Assembly (NCBI GenBank): GCA_022822005.1
Contig: JAJECO010000079.1
Span: forward strand, 1-64,000
DNA length: 64,000 nucleotides
DNA from: Candidatus Poribacteria bacterium
GTDB taxonomy: Bacteria > Poribacteria > WGA-4E > PCPOR2b
Direction of reading: 5' to 3'
Part shown: positions 46,396 through 55,414 of the stretch, in pieces
Numbering within the stretch: the first letter of the stretch is position 1
Layout of the letters: each line of letters begins with the position of its first letter
Notes under the pieces: model-generated
What the model was told of the DNA's origin: nothing
The model's input: only the letters and a program-made list of their open reading frames with translations
The model's database searches: none
Position numbers and translations under genes: made by a program

Positions 46396-46432
46396 CAAAA
46401 AAAGCCATACAGCCTCAAAGGGGCTATATGGC
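46396..46432 (-). terminator. Terminator of tRNA-Leu(CAA), shared with the convergent gene
   Basis: Arms GCCATA-AGCC and GGCT-TATGGC form a hairpin (46404-46432). On the minus strand it is followed by a run of seven Ts (46403-46397), making an intrinsic terminator 8 bases after the tRNA; it may also stop the plus-strand gene ending at 46392. Confidence 0.75.
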
Positions 46433-46439
46433 GGATTAA

Positions 46440-46523
46440 TGCCGGAGGTCGGACTCGAACCGACACGAGCCAAGGCTCACTGGATTTTGAGTCCAGCGCG
46501 TCTACCGATTTCACCACTCCGGC
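46440..46523 (-). tRNA. tRNA-Leu (anticodon CAA)
   Basis: An 84-nt class II tRNA on the minus strand. Acceptor GCCGGAG pairs with CTCCGGC, the anticodon arm CTGGA-CTCAAAA-TCCAG gives CAA, and a long variable arm and the T loop GGTTCGAGTCC are present. No CCA is encoded. Confidence 0.95.
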
Positions 46524-46583
46524 AAAAGCGTCCCTAATTTTAGCATATCCCCCTTGAAAGAATCAAGGGCAAAATCTGGCGAC

Positions 46584-46700
46584 TATGGTAGATTATAGAA
46601 CTATTTAGGCATCTCCTATGCACAGCCAATCCTGGTCTCGATTTATCGAACCCCCTAAATCCCCATATCAGGGGGACTTTGGAAACTTCGATAAGCCAAG
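46584..46700. mobile_element. Family A element, right end lost
   Basis: CTATGGTAGATTATAGAAC and CACAGCCAAT...ACCCCCTAAATCCCC, CAGGGGGACTTTGGAAAC follow the family A order. An extra CTCGATTTATCGA palindrome sits before the core, and after about 46700 the sequence becomes GTACGTAATGCGTAATACGC instead of the expected end. Confidence 0.5.
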
Positions 46701-46768
46701 CGGTGTGGTACGTAATGCGTAATACGCAAAGAAAAGCAATTTCTTTTTACGGATTTACTTCTATGGCG

Positions 46769-47305
46769 TTAGGTTAGCTTGCGGATAGCATCCCCAGCCT
46801 GAATCCTCCCGGCTTGAATTGTCCGTATAAATAAGCCACGAAGTCGTTGAGATTTATAGGTTTCGCCGTTGACGAGTTCAAGGGCGTCTTTGCCGTACCG
46901 GCGCTGGAACTTTTGACAGCCGGTATGTGGGACATCTGTTACCTCAAAGGTGGCGGTGCCGATTTGTAATTGCGTACCGGTAGGGAGATTTTCCTCGCTC
47001 AGATCCAGATCAACGAGTAGGTTATCCCCAGCAAGGGGCATCCGTGTATCATCACCAGCGACTATCTTTAGGAATCGGGAATTCATCACCGAAATTTGGG
47101 CGCCCGGGTTAGGACTATTTGGTCGTGCCCAGCGATCTCCTTCGAGACCGCCATCAGGGCTAACTTCAGCTTCTTGGGGAGTTGCCCGTTGTTCATCAGG
47201 CAAACGAAGAACAATATGTTCAAGAACACCGTGGTCTTGAGGACTCTGTTCGGCTTGATTCATCTGGGCTTCAATTTGAGCAGCTGATAAATGCTGGATT
47301 GCCAT
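46769..47305 (-). CDS. MOSC domain-containing protein
   Basis: A 178-residue protein of the MOSC (molybdenum cofactor sulfurase C-terminal) type. It carries DGGLEGDRWARP, a variant of the usual GDRH region, plus SVMNSRFLKIVAGDD, GDNLLVDLDLSEENLPTG and a Cys in VPHTGCQKFQRRYGKDA, the expected sulfur-handling Cys. MOSC proteins carry persulfide or bind Mo cofactor. ACGGAGGAA precedes the ATG. It stands alone. Confidence 0.85.
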   Translation of the reverse strand: MAIQHLSAAQIEAQMNQAEQSPQDHGVLEHIVLRLPDEQRATPQEAEVSPDGGLEGDRWARPNSPNPGAQISVMNSRFLKIVAGDDTRMPLAGDNLLVDLDLSEENLPTGTQLQIGTATFEVTDVPHTGCQKFQRRYGKDALELVNGETYKSQRLRGLFIRTIQAGRIQAGDAIRKLT

Positions 47306-47476
47306 CTATTCCTCCGTTAGTGTGGTGATGTGGATTTTTGAGTGCCGGAACTCTCTACACCTACCGCAAAATGTACCGTCTAATTGTAGTATAGAACGGA
47401 AGAAATTAAAAGGAAAAAGATTTCCTGATCGCATACGGGTATGTGTCCCTTACATATTTCCTGCTACCCTTTTGGG

Positions 47477-47505
47477 TTGACGGTCAATTAGGGATTGGGT
47501 AGAAT
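47477..47505 (+). promoter_or_regulatory. Promoter of the envelope operon
   Basis: TTGACG (47477-47482), 17 bases and TAGAAT (47500-47505) lie directly before the TPR lipoprotein gene. The predicted transcript start near 47512 leaves room for a ribosome binding site only for the TTG start at 47531, not for the GTG at 47519. Confidence 0.6.
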
Positions 47506-47530
47506 TTACCTTTGAAAGGTGGGATTCAGT

Positions 47531-47950
47531 TTGTCAGTTCGTGTATTTTTACTTCTGTTGATTTTTCCTTTTGTAATAGTTGCGTGTGGAAGTTCACACA
47601 ATCAGCCGACAATCGAGCAGTATAATCGATTCGCGATTAAATCCGCAGAGTTGCAGTTGTGGAACGAAACGATTTTTCGTTGCCAACACATTTTGAAGAT
47701 TGAGCCGCAAAATGCAAAAGCGCTCAACAATTTGGCTGTCGCTTACGAAGCGATAGGCAAGATCGACGAAGCGATCGAAGCGTATGAACGCGCGACAGAA
47801 TTGGAACCTGAGAACAAGTTCTATCGCTTCAATTACAGGAAGTGCCGAATGCAGGTCCAGCGTAACCGCGTCAAGTCGCCACCCTCGGAAGAGGCGGACA
47901 CACCAGATCAACCCCAATCAGATCAGGATTCAGAGCAATCTGACTCCTAA
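47531..47950 (+). CDS. TPR lipoprotein
   Basis: The open frame begins at GTG 47519, but I prefer TTG at 47531 because AAAGGTGG is spaced 8 bases before it. The product is then 139 residues. It has a lipoprotein signal (FPFVIVACGSS), then TPR-like helix pairs (LWNETIFRCQHILKIEPQNAKALNNL and AYEAIGKIDEAIEAYERATELEPENK) and an acidic, Gln/Asp-rich tail. It is first in an operon with a second lipoprotein, the protease-propeller-barrel fusion and UPF0182, so it may help assemble that outer-membrane protein (inference). Confidence 0.75.
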   Translation: MSVRVFLLLLIFPFVIVACGSSHNQPTIEQYNRFAIKSAELQLWNETIFRCQHILKIEPQNAKALNNLAVAYEAIGKIDEAIEAYERATELEPENKFYRFNYRKCRMQVQRNRVKSPPSEEADTPDQPQSDQDSEQSDS

Positions 47951-47959
47951 AACAAACCA

Positions 47960-48718
47960 ATGAACCGCAATCAACCGATCAATACCTCAACCCGAATCCA
48001 GAAAATCCCATTCGTCATCACGCTGCTGGTATGCTCAGTAATGTGCTGGGGGTGCGCGTCCGCAGTCACACGGGTCCCGATCAAGATTCAGGTTGAATCC
48101 ACAATTGATGTTACCAAGTACTCAGGTTTTGCTGTGTTACCGTTTGTCGAAGTAAAGGATTCAGGGAGGCAGCGGATAGCATCTTCCGACGAAACAGGGG
48201 AGGACATTGCCTCCTTGATGCGAATTGGATTGGGCAGGAACCAAAACTTGGATGTTGTCAGCACACAGGATACGCTGCGGTTATTTAGTAATGAAACGCT
48301 CGATGAAGATCTGTTAGTAGATGTGTCGGAGTTGGTACGTATTGGTCAGTATTTTGAGACCGATGCAGTTATTGTGGGCAGCTACAACTTCTTTGCACGG
48401 AGCCAGCCGAGACGCTACTATGGGGAGCATTATTCGAGAAGACTTCAGAGGTATGTTACTGACTATCAGGATTACCTTGAAAAGACCTACGTCCTTTCAC
48501 TGAGAATTGTCATTGCCAGTGTGGAGACGGAGGAAATTATACAGGATGACACGTATGAACGGCGTGCGTTTCAGTCGCATAGTGTCAGTTCATTTCTGAT
48601 GTCAGAAGTCACGCCGCATCAGGGCGTGCTAAAGAGTTTAGCGCGACAAGCAATCTCGGAGTTCACGCGACAAGTTTCACCGCATTACGAACAAGAGGAA
48701 AGGTATTTGGTTAGATGA
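47960..48718 (+). CDS. Lipoprotein, possibly CsgG/GNA1162-like
   Basis: A 252-residue lipoprotein with lipobox CWGC (about Cys32). The core GFAVLPFVEV...LMRIGLGRNQNLDVVSTQDT...ELVRIGQYFETDAVIVGSYNF has the layout of CsgG-like periplasmic lipoproteins, which bind or export other proteins at the outer membrane. That assignment is by resemblance only. It starts 9 bp after the previous stop without its own ribosome binding site and overlaps the next gene by 4 bases (ATGA), so translation is coupled. Confidence 0.65.
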   Translation: MNRNQPINTSTRIQKIPFVITLLVCSVMCWGCASAVTRVPIKIQVESTIDVTKYSGFAVLPFVEVKDSGRQRIASSDETGEDIASLMRIGLGRNQNLDVVSTQDTLRLFSNETLDEDLLVDVSELVRIGQYFETDAVIVGSYNFFARSQPRRYYGEHYSRRLQRYVTDYQDYLEKTYVLSLRIVIASVETEEIIQDDTYERRAFQSHSVSSFLMSEVTPHQGVLKSLARQAISEFTRQVSPHYEQEERYLVR

Positions 48719-51606
48719 TGCAGACTATACACCCCCCCTCAAACCGATTGGCACCCCGACTTCGTTCTGAGAGTTTTCGACCTATTCTTCTGTCCCTTTT
48801 TGCACTGCTCCTTTTTCTCTTAGTTAGTAGTGGCTGGTCGCAAGGTTTTGGTAAGAATAAGGTCACAGACCAAGATTTTGATTGGTTGATTCACCGAACC
48901 GAGCATTTTGACATCCACTATTACTCGGGTGAAGAGCAGTTAGTAGCCATCATGGCGGACATTGTTGAAGAGGCTTACGAAAAGCACAGCGAGGATTTTG
49001 AGCACGAACTTAAGGATCGGACACCGCTCATTTTATATCAATCGCACAAAGATTTTCAGGAGACCAATATTACGTTGGCAGAGCTGCATGAAGGCGTTGG
49101 TGGTTTTGCTGAACTGCTGAAGCGGCGCATGGTTATTCCTTTCACAGGTTCAATGTCTGCATTTCGTGAGGTTATCTTTCACGAGTTGGTTCATATCTTT
49201 CAGTATGACATTATCTATCAGAAACCTGCGGGGCGTTTTTATAGTGGTGAGTTTCTGTATAGCCCCCCAATCTGGTTTATAGAGGGGACAGCAGACTATT
49301 TCGCTAACGATAATAATGCCGTTGGAGAGATGGTACTCAGGGATGCAAGTCTCGCCAATTATGTGGTTCCGCTGACGCGGCTTCAGGATTTTCGAGTGCT
49401 CGGATCACAGGTGTTTTTAGGCTATAAGATAGGCCAATCCGCCATCGCCTATTTTGTTGAGACCTATGGGAGGGATAAGGTCGGACAGGTGATGCACGAA
49501 CTGACGCATAGCCGCACCAAAGACCTCAACGAAGCTTTCAAAAATGTGATCGGCATTGGTCTTGAGCAGTTTGATAAAGAGTGGCGTTTGACCGTACAGA
49601 AAAAGTATTGGCCCATGATTGAGCACAAGGATATGCCAGACTCGATTGCCAAGAACCTAACAGAGAAATCGCGCTATTCGCATAATGTGAAACCGATTTG
49701 GTCTCCCAGTGGTGACCTCATCGCTTATATTACAGGTAATGATGGATTCAGCGAAATTGTCCTTGTATCTGCTCGGGATGGCCGCCGCTTAGAACGTATT
49801 AGCAAAGATTTTTTTGGGAGCGAATATGAGGAGATTCGTAGTGACGGCAGTGGACTGACTTGGTCCCCAGATGGCGACCGCATCGCCTTCATCGCTAAGC
49901 ATCGCGAGTCAGAATATTTGCTTGAGGTGAACGTTGTCAGTAAGCAGCTGGAACGCCGCATCAAACTCAATTTTGACGCGGCCGGTTCGCCGAGTTACGA
50001 CGGTAGTGGTGAACGGATTGTATTTTCCGCACTCAGCAGGGGACAGACAGATCTGTTTATTCTCAACCTTGCGACAGAAGAACTGACACGCCTGACGAAC
50101 GACTCTTTCGATGATAGTCACCCCTCATGGCATCCAACGAAGGAAGAGATTGCCTATGCTTCGGAACGGGGTGGTAAGTATAGGTTGATTATCATAGATG
50201 TCGACACTCGGAAATCACGGCAGTTGCCCCAGGGCGAATATAATGCGGTTGGTCCTCGCTGGACACCCGATGGTGAGCAACTGCTTTTTTGTTCAGACCT
50301 TGGTGGTGTCTATGATCTGTGCAGTATGACACCGGCTGGTACAGACCTGATGCGTTTAACCAATATTATTACCGGCTGTTTTAACCCAAGTTTTTCACCA
50401 GATCGTAAGCATATCCTGTTCGGCGCTTACCAATCCGGGAAGCAGGATGTTTACGTTATGGCGGCAGAAAAGGCACGTAACGAAAAGATTGAGATACCGC
50501 CTTCTGATGAATCTACCGAAGTTATCGCGACTGCGGAACGGAAACAGCGGCGAATTGGGCATCGGAAGTACGGCACGAAAATCGGCTTAGACGCTATCTT
50601 TACCAACTTCAGTCTCGGCGCCGATGGTTTACTGCGTAACTCGACAGAGCTTGTTGCAAGCGATATGATGGGAAATCATCGCCTCGGATTGAGTGTTCAG
50701 AACCAAACGGGATTCCTCGCTCCGGACTTCATTGCTCAGTACGGTTCTCTCGCACGTCGCGCGGATTTTGGTGCCTCTCTCTTTAACTTTCATGAGTATC
50801 ACCTACTGGGTACAACTCGGAATCGTCGCCGCATTTCGCAACGCTTAACGGGAATTGCTGGTTCTGTTATGTATCCGTTCAATCGGTATCGTCGGGTGGA
50901 GTTACAAATGCTGATGTATTCCACGCCCTACGCTTTCAGATTCGATACGACACACGAAGATAATCGTGGGCTCCTGATGCTTGGAACGCTTTCTTTCGTT
51001 AGCGATACAACACGATGGCAGGTGTTCGGTCCCTATAGCGGCACCCGCTATAATCTCACCTTTGAAAAGTCATACCGTGCGACGGGCAGTGATCTTGAGT
51101 TGACCAATCTGGTTTTTGACCTACGCCGCTACTTTAAGTTGGGCAGACGTTCGACCTTTGCAACTCGCTTGCTGCTCGGTGGGAGTTTCGCAAGAGACAA
51201 GTCGTTGTTCTATCTCGGTGGGATCGACACCCTGCGCGGCTACAGTTATGAAGAACTAATTGGAACACGGATGGGGTTGCTAAACGTCGAACTTCGGATT
51301 CCGTTTATTGACGAGCTCCGTTTCGGTTGGCCCTTTTCATGGGCGATTGGCGGGATTCGCGGGATTGTCTTCGCCGACTTCGGAACGGTTTGGTCGGAGG
51401 AGGAATTCAATGCCGACAACCGCTACTATCTGCTCCGGCGTGAAGGCAATCGGCTTCGTCTTGACGATGCTAAAGGTTCAATTGGTCTTGGGCTTCGATT
51501 GCAGCTTGGATTTTTCTCTCTCGACTTTGACGTGGCGCGACGTACAGATCTTGCTAGTATCGATCCAGATACGACATTCCACTTTGGCTTAGGTCAGGCG
51601 TTTTAG
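48715..51606 (+). CDS. Metalloprotease-like / beta-propeller / Omp85-type barrel fusion
   Basis: A 963-residue envelope protein. After an N-terminal signal segment (ILLSLFALLLFLLVSSGWSQ) comes a peptidase-MA-like domain with zinc motif H155-E-L-V-H159 and WFIEGTADYFAND. Next are TolB/WD40-like repeats (about 320-600: PIWSPSGDLIAYI, LTWSPDGDRIAFI, PSFSPDRKHILFG). The C-terminal part, from about 630, resembles the surface-antigen barrel of Omp85 proteins: FYLGGIDTLRGYSYEE is the usual RGY motif region, ending FHFGLGQAF. Together this suggests an outer-membrane barrel carrying a periplasmic or external protease and binding platform. It overlaps the lipoprotein gene by 4 bases. Confidence 0.78.
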   Translation: MMQTIHPPSNRLAPRLRSESFRPILLSLFALLLFLLVSSGWSQGFGKNKVTDQDFDWLIHRTEHFDIHYYSGEEQLVAIMADIVEEAYEKHSEDFEHELKDRTPLILYQSHKDFQETNITLAELHEGVGGFAELLKRRMVIPFTGSMSAFREVIFHELVHIFQYDIIYQKPAGRFYSGEFLYSPPIWFIEGTADYFANDNNAVGEMVLRDASLANYVVPLTRLQDFRVLGSQVFLGYKIGQSAIAYFVETYGRDKVGQVMHELTHSRTKDLNEAFKNVIGIGLEQFDKEWRLTVQKKYWPMIEHKDMPDSIAKNLTEKSRYSHNVKPIWSPSGDLIAYITGNDGFSEIVLVSARDGRRLERISKDFFGSEYEEIRSDGSGLTWSPDGDRIAFIAKHRESEYLLEVNVVSKQLERRIKLNFDAAGSPSYDGSGERIVFSALSRGQTDLFILNLATEELTRLTNDSFDDSHPSWHPTKEEIAYASERGGKYRLIIIDVDTRKSRQLPQGEYNAVGPRWTPDGEQLLFCSDLGGVYDLCSMTPAGTDLMRLTNIITGCFNPSFSPDRKHILFGAYQSGKQDVYVMAAEKARNEKIEIPPSDESTEVIATAERKQRRIGHRKYGTKIGLDAIFTNFSLGADGLLRNSTELVASDMMGNHRLGLSVQNQTGFLAPDFIAQYGSLARRADFGASLFNFHEYHLLGTTRNRRRISQRLTGIAGSVMYPFNRYRRVELQMLMYSTPYAFRFDTTHEDNRGLLMLGTLSFVSDTTRWQVFGPYSGTRYNLTFEKSYRATGSDLELTNLVFDLRRYFKLGRRSTFATRLLLGGSFARDKSLFYLGGIDTLRGYSYEELIGTRMGLLNVELRIPFIDELRFGWPFSWAIGGIRGIVFADFGTVWSEEEFNADNRYYLLRREGNRLRLDDAKGSIGLGLRLQLGFFSLDFDVARRTDLASIDPDTTFHFGLGQAF

Positions 51607-51674
51607 ATTAGAACTTTACTGATTCGTTACAATATGCTAGTCACCCTAGCTTACTCTTAATTAAGGAAGGATGT

Positions 51675-54600
51675 ATGCAACCAAACTTGACTCGACTGAT
51701 TATTACCCTCGTTGTTTTGGCAGTAATTATTGGCGGGGGCGCCATCTTCGTGAAAATCTATCCTGACCTACTCTGGTTTGATATGATTGGCTATCTCGCG
51801 ATTTACAAAAAGGTGCTACTGACAAAAATAGGTTTGGGGGTTGTCGTTAGTGGCTTTTTTCTTGGTGTGACCCTCATTAACCTCTATCTTTTGTATCGTT
51901 TTACCCCACCTCGGCTGAGTCCGACACTCGTCGAATCTATCCCGCTTGAAGGCATGCCTGATTTTAATCTGCGGAAAGCCGTCTACGTTGTGCTAACACT
52001 CCTTGCGATAGGAGGGAGTATTGTGGGTGGTTATGCCTCGACAGACTACTGGGAGCAATTTCTCCGCTATTCAAATGCCAGTGATCTTTCGTTTCAATCT
52101 GCAACGTCGCTTAGTGCACCAGCAGATAGTGATGCGACAGAGATCCTTATTTCTGAGTTGGAGTACAGTGCGAAAGGATTTAGGGTAGGGGATGAGGTTA
52201 CCGTTGAAGAGGGGGATAGCAGTCATGCAGCACAGATCCGTACGATAAGTCCGGGGGCGGATGGGAATGTCAGAATTGGATTAAACCAAGGACTTAGCTT
52301 CGATGCCACCGGAGATGCTGTTTTGGTAGGAGGTGCCCGGGATCCAATTTTCAATAAGAATGTCAGTTACTATGTTTTTCGGATGCCTTTGGAACGCCTG
52401 ATCTGCGGCTACCTCTTTGGCCTATTCATGCTGGTCACCCTTTTTACGGGGGTGCTCTACTTTTTTCACGGGTTGCTCATTAACGAAAACAACCGTTTTG
52501 CACCGCCGCAGCGGGTTAAGACGCATCTGTTCATTCTGATTGGGTTGACGCTGCTGTTCCGTGCATGGAATTACCAGTTTGTGATGTATGACCTGCTCTA
52601 CACGACCAATGACGTCGTGCGGGGTGGTGGTGGCTACGCAGCGATACAGGCGCGGCTGCCGGTGTTATGGATACTGCTTGCGATCACTGTTATCTGCGCG
52701 TTGATTTTCTTCATTAGCATCTTTTTACGGCGCATCTCCTTCGCTGTTGGGGGTATCATTGTGCTTCTGCTTGTTGCCTTTATGGGACAAGCCTACCCTC
52801 GCATTGTTCAAAATCTGAAAGTTGAACCGAGCAAGCAGGAACTTGAGAGAACATATATAAATTACAACATCAGAGCAACACTACACGCGTATGATCTGGA
52901 GGATAGTACCGTGACTGAGACGGAGTACCCTTTGACGGGGGAATTGTCTTATGACAACATCACGGGACCAGAAAACGCGGCGGTGATTAATAGCATCCGG
53001 CTTTGGGATTGGCGCCCGTTGCGGCGGACTTTTAGGCAGCTGCAGGAGCTACGCTCACAATACGATTTTGCTGACGTAGATATTGACCGTTACCTGATGG
53101 AAAATGGCGAACCCCGACAGGTGATGCTTGCTGGACGTGAACTGAATATTAACGATCTGCCGCGTGAGGTGAGTCGGGATTGGTTTAAGCGCACCTACGT
53201 CTACACGCACGGGTATGGCGCGGTGCTAAGTCCTGTGGACGAAATTCTGGACGGGAAACCGAAGATGTACATTCGGGATATGGATCCAATTAATTACGAA
53301 CCTGAATGGACATATCGGTTTGACGAGAACCCCGGTCCCCGAATTTACTACGGCGAACGCACCAACCATTATGTCATTGTCCATCCAGACCGTTTGGAAA
53401 GCCTTGAATTCGATTATCCGGAGACATTTGGGCAAGATTTCGCGAAATACTCGTATCAAGGTGAGGGCGGTGTCAGTCTGTCTTCGTTCTTACGGAAATT
53501 TGCGTATATGCTGAAATTTAATAACGCGCTCAATTTCATCCTGCCCGGCGAAATACAATCAACAAGCCGTGTCCTTTATAACCGAAACATAAAGGAACGA
53601 GTCAGTCAAATCGCCCCATTCCTGAAATATGATGTTGATCCTTACCTTGTCCTCCATAATGGTCGCTTGATTTGGATGATCGATGCGTATACAACGACCG
53701 CACGTTATCCTTACTCCGCACCAATGCAAGACGCCATCCGTAGAACCATTGCAGCGCAGGGTGGCAGACGTGCTGCTGGACGTATCATGGGAGGCGAGCG
53801 ACCGTGGGGGAATTACATCCGTAACGCTGCTAAAGTCACAATCGATGCCTACGACGGTAGCGTGAATTTTTACCTGATGGAGCAGGAGCAGGATCCAATT
53901 GCGGAGTGTTACCGCCGTATCTTCCCGGATCTATTCAAACCGTTCGATGCGATGCCCGAAGACCTGAAGGCGCATATCCGATATCCGACCACTATGTTTC
54001 TCATTCAAGCGCAGGCGTATCAGGACTATCACATGAAAGATCCGATTACCTTCTATGCGAGTGAAGATCAGTGGCAGATTGGCGAGGAGCTTTACGATAA
54101 CACCGAGCGTCCCCGTCCCCCACAGGCACCGCAACCGCCAAGCCCATTTGCACGGACCCAACAACTGCCGGATACAGTTACGAATGTGCAGGAAGTTGCG
54201 CCTTACTACGTGGTTGTAAAAATACCGGGAGAGGAGCGCGCGGAATTTGTCCTGATGCTTCCCTTTACACCGAAAAACAAGCCGAACCTGACCGCTTGGA
54301 TTGCTGCGCGATGCGATTTGCCACAGTACGGACAACTGCTGGTCTATCGTTTCCCGAAGGGAAAACTCGCTCCCGGACCGATGCAGGTGGAAAACTTCAT
54401 CACGCAAGAGCCTGGCATTTCCCAGCAGATTAGTTTGTGGAATACGCAAGGTTCGCGCGTTCTGCGTGGGAATTTGCTCATCATCCCGATGAATGAGGCA
54501 ATTCTTTATGTTGAGCCGATTTACATCCAAGCAGAAAACGAAGAGTCTGCGATTCCTGAATTGCGGCGCGTTGTCGTTGGCTATAAGGAAAATGTCGCAT

Positions 54601-54863
54601 GGGGTGCCAGCCTTGATGAGGCATTGATTAACATGTTTGGCAAGCGGTTGGAGGTCGCATTGGCACAAGACAGCCCTGCTGCTGAAGCCACCGAAGCGGT
54701 GAGCGCAGCCGAGTCGCTATCTATTTCGACATTGGCAATACAGGCGCGAAAGCAATTTGAGGCGGCACAAGCGGCGCAACGCGCAGGGAATTGGGCGGAA
54801 TATGGACGTTATCTTAATCTGCTTGAAGCGACCTTGAAGCAGCTTGAGGCGGATGCCAGATAA
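51675..54863 (+). CDS. UPF0182 family membrane protein
   Basis: A 1062-residue protein matching UPF0182 (COG1615). It has about seven hydrophobic segments in the first 370 residues (LTRLIITLVVLAVIIGGGAI, YVVLTLLAIGGSIVGGYAST and others). A large soluble domain follows, with YTHGYGAVLSPV, GPRIYYGERTNHYVIVHP, RNIKERVSQIAPFLKYDVDP, WMIDAYTTTARYPYS and a closing acidic/Ala-rich coiled tail (EAAQAAQRAGNWAEYGRYLN). The function of the family is unknown. AAGGAAGG precedes the ATG; the 68-bp gap suggests co-transcription with the upstream fusion gene. An inserted segment in the loop after the fourth helix is typical. Confidence 0.88.
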   Translation: MQPNLTRLIITLVVLAVIIGGGAIFVKIYPDLLWFDMIGYLAIYKKVLLTKIGLGVVVSGFFLGVTLINLYLLYRFTPPRLSPTLVESIPLEGMPDFNLRKAVYVVLTLLAIGGSIVGGYASTDYWEQFLRYSNASDLSFQSATSLSAPADSDATEILISELEYSAKGFRVGDEVTVEEGDSSHAAQIRTISPGADGNVRIGLNQGLSFDATGDAVLVGGARDPIFNKNVSYYVFRMPLERLICGYLFGLFMLVTLFTGVLYFFHGLLINENNRFAPPQRVKTHLFILIGLTLLFRAWNYQFVMYDLLYTTNDVVRGGGGYAAIQARLPVLWILLAITVICALIFFISIFLRRISFAVGGIIVLLLVAFMGQAYPRIVQNLKVEPSKQELERTYINYNIRATLHAYDLEDSTVTETEYPLTGELSYDNITGPENAAVINSIRLWDWRPLRRTFRQLQELRSQYDFADVDIDRYLMENGEPRQVMLAGRELNINDLPREVSRDWFKRTYVYTHGYGAVLSPVDEILDGKPKMYIRDMDPINYEPEWTYRFDENPGPRIYYGERTNHYVIVHPDRLESLEFDYPETFGQDFAKYSYQGEGGVSLSSFLRKFAYMLKFNNALNFILPGEIQSTSRVLYNRNIKERVSQIAPFLKYDVDPYLVLHNGRLIWMIDAYTTTARYPYSAPMQDAIRRTIAAQGGRRAAGRIMGGERPWGNYIRNAAKVTIDAYDGSVNFYLMEQEQDPIAECYRRIFPDLFKPFDAMPEDLKAHIRYPTTMFLIQAQAYQDYHMKDPITFYASEDQWQIGEELYDNTERPRPPQAPQPPSPFARTQQLPDTVTNVQEVAPYYVVVKIPGEERAEFVLMLPFTPKNKPNLTAWIAARCDLPQYGQLLVYRFPKGKLAPGPMQVENFITQEPGISQQISLWNTQGSRVLRGNLLIIPMNEAILYVEPIYIQAENEESAIPELRRVVVGYKENVAWGASLDEALINMFGKRLEVALAQDSPAAEATEAVSAAESLSISTLAIQARKQFEAAQAAQRAGNWAEYGRYLNLLEATLKQLEADAR

Positions 54864-54920
54864 GCATGAAACCGTGAAGTAAATCCTAAAAATAAATAGA
54901 TGCTTTCGCACCTCGTGTAT

Positions 54921-54971
54921 GGTAGGCGCTGTTTTCAACTGCGCCTATCCGGTGCGGTTTCTAACCGCACC
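54921..54971. repeat. Two adjacent palindromes
   Basis: GGTAGGCGC pairs with GCGCCTATCC (54921-54950) and GGTGCGGTT with AACCGCACC (54951-54971). The second is the dispersed palindrome also present at 2506, 11173 and 16261. They may act as the 3' end of the UPF0182 transcript. Confidence 0.55.
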
Positions 54972-55016
54972 TACCGGGTCTGGGGGCAATAATGAACCAA
55001 AAAGGAGGTGAATTAA

Positions 55017-55262
55017 ATGGGGCTTGATTGGAAACCACGGCATCGGGATATGCTTATTGGTGGCTATTGGTGGTTGGCGCGAGTTACAGATAAGGCACGC
55101 GCTAAACTGAACGGTACTATCGGTGAGTACATCTACCCGTGACCGCAGGACAAAAGGTTCCTGGAGGAACACAAGTTAGATGCCGACGAGTTTGTTGAGA
55201 TGGTGAAAAGTAACCCATCAGACGACGATATGATCGCCGCGATGCAAAAACTGAATCGGTAG
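55017..55262 (+). CDS. DUF5069-like protein with in-frame TGA (candidate selenoprotein)
   Basis: AAAGGAGGTG precedes an ATG at 55017. The frame reads MGLDWKPRHRDMLIGGYWWL, ARVTDKARAKLNGTIGEYIYP, then TGA (55140-55142, codon 42), then PQDKRFLEEHKLDADEFVEM to TAG at 55260, 81 residues in all. The pattern (WLAR-DKARAKL-G-GEY, then Cys-Pro-x-Asp) is that of DUF5069, where, as I recall the family, a Cys follows Tyr-(Asn/Pro). The TGA falls at that Cys. Forty codons stay open after it, and a 5-bp hairpin starts 3 bases behind it. Either UGA encodes selenocysteine or a Cys codon has mutated to stop. Function of the family unknown. Confidence 0.6.
55143..55167 (+). promoter_or_regulatory. SECIS-like hairpin behind the in-frame TGA
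   Basis: CAGGA (55146-55150) pairs with TCCTG (55159-55163), enclosing the 8-base loop CAAAAGGT, which contains GG. Two further C-G pairs (55143-55144 with 55166-55167) may extend it past an internal loop. Position and loop G's fit a bacterial SECIS element broadly; this is a visual judgement. Confidence 0.4.
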
Positions 55263-55282
55263 GGAACGCAGATCTGCGTTCC
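55263..55282. repeat. Perfect 20-bp palindrome
   Basis: GGAACGCAGATCTGCGTTCC follows the DUF5069-like stop codon without a gap. There is no T-run after it. It may be a REP-type sequence or a transcript end. The remaining bases up to 55414 show only TATAAA (about 55392) as a weak -10 box. Confidence 0.6.
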
Positions 55283-55414
55283 GTACAGGAGCGATGAACA
55301 GGGGAGTGGGCAGCGATCTCCTCCGATACACCGGGATTTCGCTGCGCTCAACCTGCTCCAATTCCCAAAAGATACATATCAGAACCGACAATATAAAACG
55401 GAGAATGAACCGTA

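Noticed and set aside
53931-54668. 245-codon minus-strand frame
   Set aside because: Antisense to the UPF0182 gene; no start signal or family resemblance.
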